From positions 42,259,111-42,323,110 of the forward strand of contig NC_092576.1 in the NCBI RefSeq assembly GCF_037975245.1: a DNA stretch of 64,000 nt. Reading direction: 5' to 3'. Below are positions 61,005 through 64,000 of the stretch, in pieces; position 1 is the first letter of the stretch, and each line of letters begins with the position of its first letter. Source of the DNA: Apostichopus japonicus (Eukaryota > Echinodermata > Holothuroidea > Aspidochirotida > Stichopodidae). The position numbers were made by a program, and so were the translations under genes. The notes beneath the pieces are model-generated. The model did no database searches and was not told the origin of the DNA. It saw nothing but the letters and a program-made list of their open reading frames with translations.

Positions 61005-61797
61005 TGAGAGGTTCGCTGGTAAACCCTTCATAGATATATAACATTTTAATAGTAAACTGTACAAAAAATACACTCCAGTTATAATACTTGTGGGCTATGA
61101 GAGATTCGCTGGTAAACCCTTCATAGATATATAACATTTTAATAATAAATTGTACAAAAAATATACTCCAGTTAAAACACTAGTGGGCTATGAGAGGTTC
61201 GCTGGTAAACCCTTCATAGATATATAACATTTTAATAGTAAATTGTACAAAAAATACACTCCAGTTATAATACTTGTGGGCTATGAGAGGTTCGCTGGTA
61301 AACCCTTCATAGATATATAACATTTTAATAGTAAATTGTACAAAAAATACACTCCAGTTAAAACACTAGTGGGCTATGAGAGGTTCGCTGGTAAACCCTT
61401 CATAGATATAGAACATTTTAATAGTAAATTGTACAAAAAATACACTCCAGTTAAAACACTAGTGGGCTATGAGAGGTTCGCTGGTAAACCCTTCATAGAT
61501 ATATAACATTTTAATAATAAATTGTACAAAAAATATACTCCAGTTAAAACACTAGTGGGCTATGAGAGGTTCGCTGGTAAACCCTTCATAGATATATAAC
61601 ATTTTAATAGTAAACTGTACAAAAAATACACTCCAGTTATAACACTAGTGGGCTATGAGAGGTTCGCTGGTAAACCCTTCATAGATATATAACATTTTAA
61701 TAGTAAACTGTGCAAAAAATACACTCCAGTTATAACACTAGTGGGCTATGAGAGGTTCGCTGGTAAACCCTTCATAGATATATAACATTTTAATACT
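61005..61797. repeat. 93-bp satellite, 8.5 copies
   Basis: TTCGCTGGTAAACCCTTCAT recurs at 61012, 61105, 61198, 61291, 61384, 61477, 61570, 61663 and 61756, exactly 93 bases apart. Copies differ at a few positions only: a TTATAATACTTG versus TTAAAACACTAG variant, and an AACTG/AATTG site. Stops in every frame exclude a repeat protein. It ends 31 bases before the stop codon of the minus-strand gene at 61,828. Confidence 0.97.
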
Positions 61798-61827
61798 ACG
61801 CCTATTGTACTATACATTTGCCCTCGT

Positions 61828-63538
61828 TTATGATGCAGTCCCTGCATCTAGCTCTCTATAACTGGCTTTCAATGTCTCTACTGTCAATTTCTTCAGTTTC
61901 CTCCCCTTGGTCAAAGTGAAATCCCATAAAATAAGTGAAGAGACAGGTAAACAAGATGTGTATGGTGAGGGCTGTTTGCTTGTACCAGCTACCCAGAATT
62001 GCCATGCTCCAGAGTAGCTCCCTTTCATCCACTGTACAAGGACATTCTCATCATTTCTCTCAATGACCTCACCAATGAAAGGCCTACCTTCCTTTTCCTC
62101 ACAGTGGACAGCCACCAAAACTCCACTTTCAACAGAGGCATAGCTGTCCATCAGTGCCACTCTTTTATGTGGCCTACCTTGGTCCCCTATAAAAATCTAG
62201 AAGGTAGAAGAAAAAAATTACACTACTGTTACTTAGTAAACCTGAACTGCTATATGTACTATAGTTAGTAGAACAGACAAACTAAACGTTCATTATTCCA
62301 GCTTGCTGCTGTTCATTGATTCCATTCATAGGGTAATTTTTAAGGATGCCTTACAGTAAAAAGAGAAAAAGTCCATGCCCCTCATAAATATACATGGCAT
62401 TGATCAATAATTCCCTTGTTGGAAGTTGAAGCCCTAACCCCCAACCCCAACCCAGTTTCATAAATGGTTTTTAAACATTGAAATGCCAAACTTATTTTCA
62501 GATCTACTTTTGAGAATATGTATGGTAAAATTGGACAATAAATCTGCTTGAATAATCCAAAGTACTCACTTCAGGGCAGCTGGCATCCACGTTGCTTATT
62601 ATAGCGTCAAAAGCTGAACTTTCAGTTGGTGTGACTCTGTCTTGCCCAAAGGTCTTCAGCAGGGCAGACAGGTTCCATGGTTGAGTCAATGGAAGCTGCA
62701 GAGAATAAACGAGCAAATTTAATTTAATACTACAATATATGGGTTCATTATTATGGAATGAAGTTCTTATTGGGTAGATGGTTTTCACAACCATTTCTCC
62801 TACACCACACCTGTGTATCAATGTATCACCTAATTTATGCTTTATAAGCATACTTAGGCAATACTTTTGGACAGTTATTACATACCTGATCATAGGTTGA
62901 AGACACATTAGCCATGAAGTTCACCCACCATTCTTCTGCTGAAGGTGGTAGTCTGTGGCAATAGTTCTTCGGCAGCTCCTTCACCAACTTGGGAAGATCT
63001 AATTTGTCTAAATTGGGTTCTACCCACTCCATAGATTGTGATAGGTCTGGAACATCCTGTGTCAGAATTTAGATAAAAGTTGCTAAACCATCACTCATTA
63101 ACTTCTAAGCATAACAATCAAGTTAACTTGACACTTTGAATAGATCTAGTAACTGTTATCTTCTATAAGGATGAAAATGTAGGTAAAAAAAAAAGTCTTA
63201 GAATTTGAACTGAAGTGTTAATGTTGCTGTCCAGACCATTAAGATCTACAAATGTGCCATTTTGTAGTAAGTAGGAAGCAATTACTGTACCTTCAGACAA
63301 AGAAGTCCATGAGGAAGTTCTTCACACTCTTCTGGTTTCCACTGACTGGACTCCCATTTTTTATAGTGCATGTAACACCTTTGCTGGACCTTTCTAAAAC
63401 GAAACCAGTGAGGTTTGCTGTGGTTTGCAAAATGTCCATACAAATGCTTATCCAGCACAGATTTCACATTTGGGATGGCAGTCACAGCACGAACGTCAAT
63501 GTGTGGGGTGAAGCTCTTAGCTGTCTCAATTTCCAAGT
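61828..63538 (-). CDS. Unrecognised gene, last four exons (5' end beyond the window)
   Basis: Exons on the minus strand: 63538-63291 (248 nt), 63056-62886 (171), 62695-62570 (126), 62196-61828 (369, stop at 61828). Acceptors are TTAACAG, TGACACAG, CTCTGCAG and CTTCTAG; donors are GTACAG, GTATGT and GTGAGT. Joined, they give about 304 codons in one frame. Seen: a basic aromatic-rich part (HWFRFRKVQQRCYMHYKKW), PPSAEEWWVNFMANVSSTYD, and a C-terminal region, GVLVAVHCEEKEGRPFIGEV then VLVQWMKG, that looks like a small Tudor/SH3-like barrel. I do not recognise the family. The last part could bind modified or basic peptides, but that is a guess. A transposon-derived gene cannot be excluded. Confidence 0.7.
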
Positions 63539-64000
63539 CTGTTAACATAAGTAAATGTACTGTTTATTTCTGTATGTAAAAACACAATTATTTTGAAAAT
63601 ATGAACAATAAAGCATTTGTGGTTGTCATTCAAAATCACTACTTTATCAATTTGCCAAAAGTCCTTGTATAGATAAACCACTGAATATTTGGCACGTACA
63701 TTGAATATCCTTACTTTTCCCCCTGCAAGACGGATGCCATTACAGGGAGGGGTCATAAGGGAGGGGGTGCCCTCAAACATTTATTTGTTATTTAAGGTGC
63801 ACATGCTATCTTTAAGCTTCAAACTGGGTAATTCTTATTATTTAGTGAAGCTATCATTATTTTTCCTAATTTGCAAGTGGGTGGAGGTCAATGGGGTATG
63901 GGGCAAGAGAAAGTGAAGCCCCTTGCACTTGAAGAAATGGTTGTCTATTCCACTTTGGTGCAAAATAATGTTTTCTTGTGCTAACCTTTGAAGTTATTAT
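63539..64000. other. Probable intron or upstream part of the minus-strand gene
   Basis: No splice-bounded exon is convincing here. One open frame at 63,526-63,780 lacks a donor and acceptor in the right places. Confidence 0.4.

Overview
The window looks like nuclear DNA of a marine invertebrate. It is AT-rich, has small exons with GT-AG introns, and is dense in microsatellites and decayed transposons. A leucine-rich-repeat (LRR) receptor with a cysteine-rich stalk and many membrane segments, next to Penelope-like and other marine-invertebrate repeat families, suggests a deuterostome such as an echinoderm, perhaps a sea cucumber. That placement is inference. There is no sign of bacterial or viral genome organisation.

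Layout. 1-11.4 kb: no recognisable gene; a nested tandem repeat lies at 3.8-5.4 kb and (TA)n at 10.3 kb. 11.4-15.3 kb: a tRNA-derived SINE, a CA/TA microsatellite and a frameshifted Penelope-like retroelement (reverse transcriptase plus GIY-YIG nuclease). 16-19.3 kb: short tandem repeats, a decayed LINE reverse transcriptase and a TTAA-flanked palindromic MITE. 19,993-43,027 (+): a complete gene, here called gene X, rebuilt from splice sites. It has a signal peptide, an LRR N-terminal cap, 11 intact LRRs of about 24 residues each in its own phase-2 exon, a cysteine-rich stalk and a polytopic membrane domain. The exons sum to 3,066 nt (1,021 residues plus stop) in one unbroken frame. Its LRR region contains a tandem triplication of an exon pair (24.7-28.65 kb); the third pair has lost its splice donors. 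One intron holds a 6.6-kb element with terminal inverted repeats and a dead copy of a widespread multi-copy invertebrate gene.

44-60 kb: two inverted relatives of gene X on the minus strand. At 56,306-60,226 are the last six exons, all open (700 codons), with no upstream LRR exons or signal peptide in view. At about 44.9-50.05 kb is the 5' part: first exon, signal-peptide exon and flanking introns, decaying before the LRRs. Between and around them lie an LTR-retroelement pol tail, a TA-flanked element whose inverted repeats are built of short repeats, hairpins and rearranged 3'-flank blocks. 61.0-61.8 kb: a 93-bp satellite of 8.5 copies. 61,828-63,538 (minus): the last four exons of an unrecognised gene that continues past the right edge.

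The most interesting content is the X locus: a modular, exon-per-repeat LRR receptor with recent exon-pair duplication and nearby inverted copies, a layout suited to generating receptor diversity. An immune or recognition role is inference, not shown.
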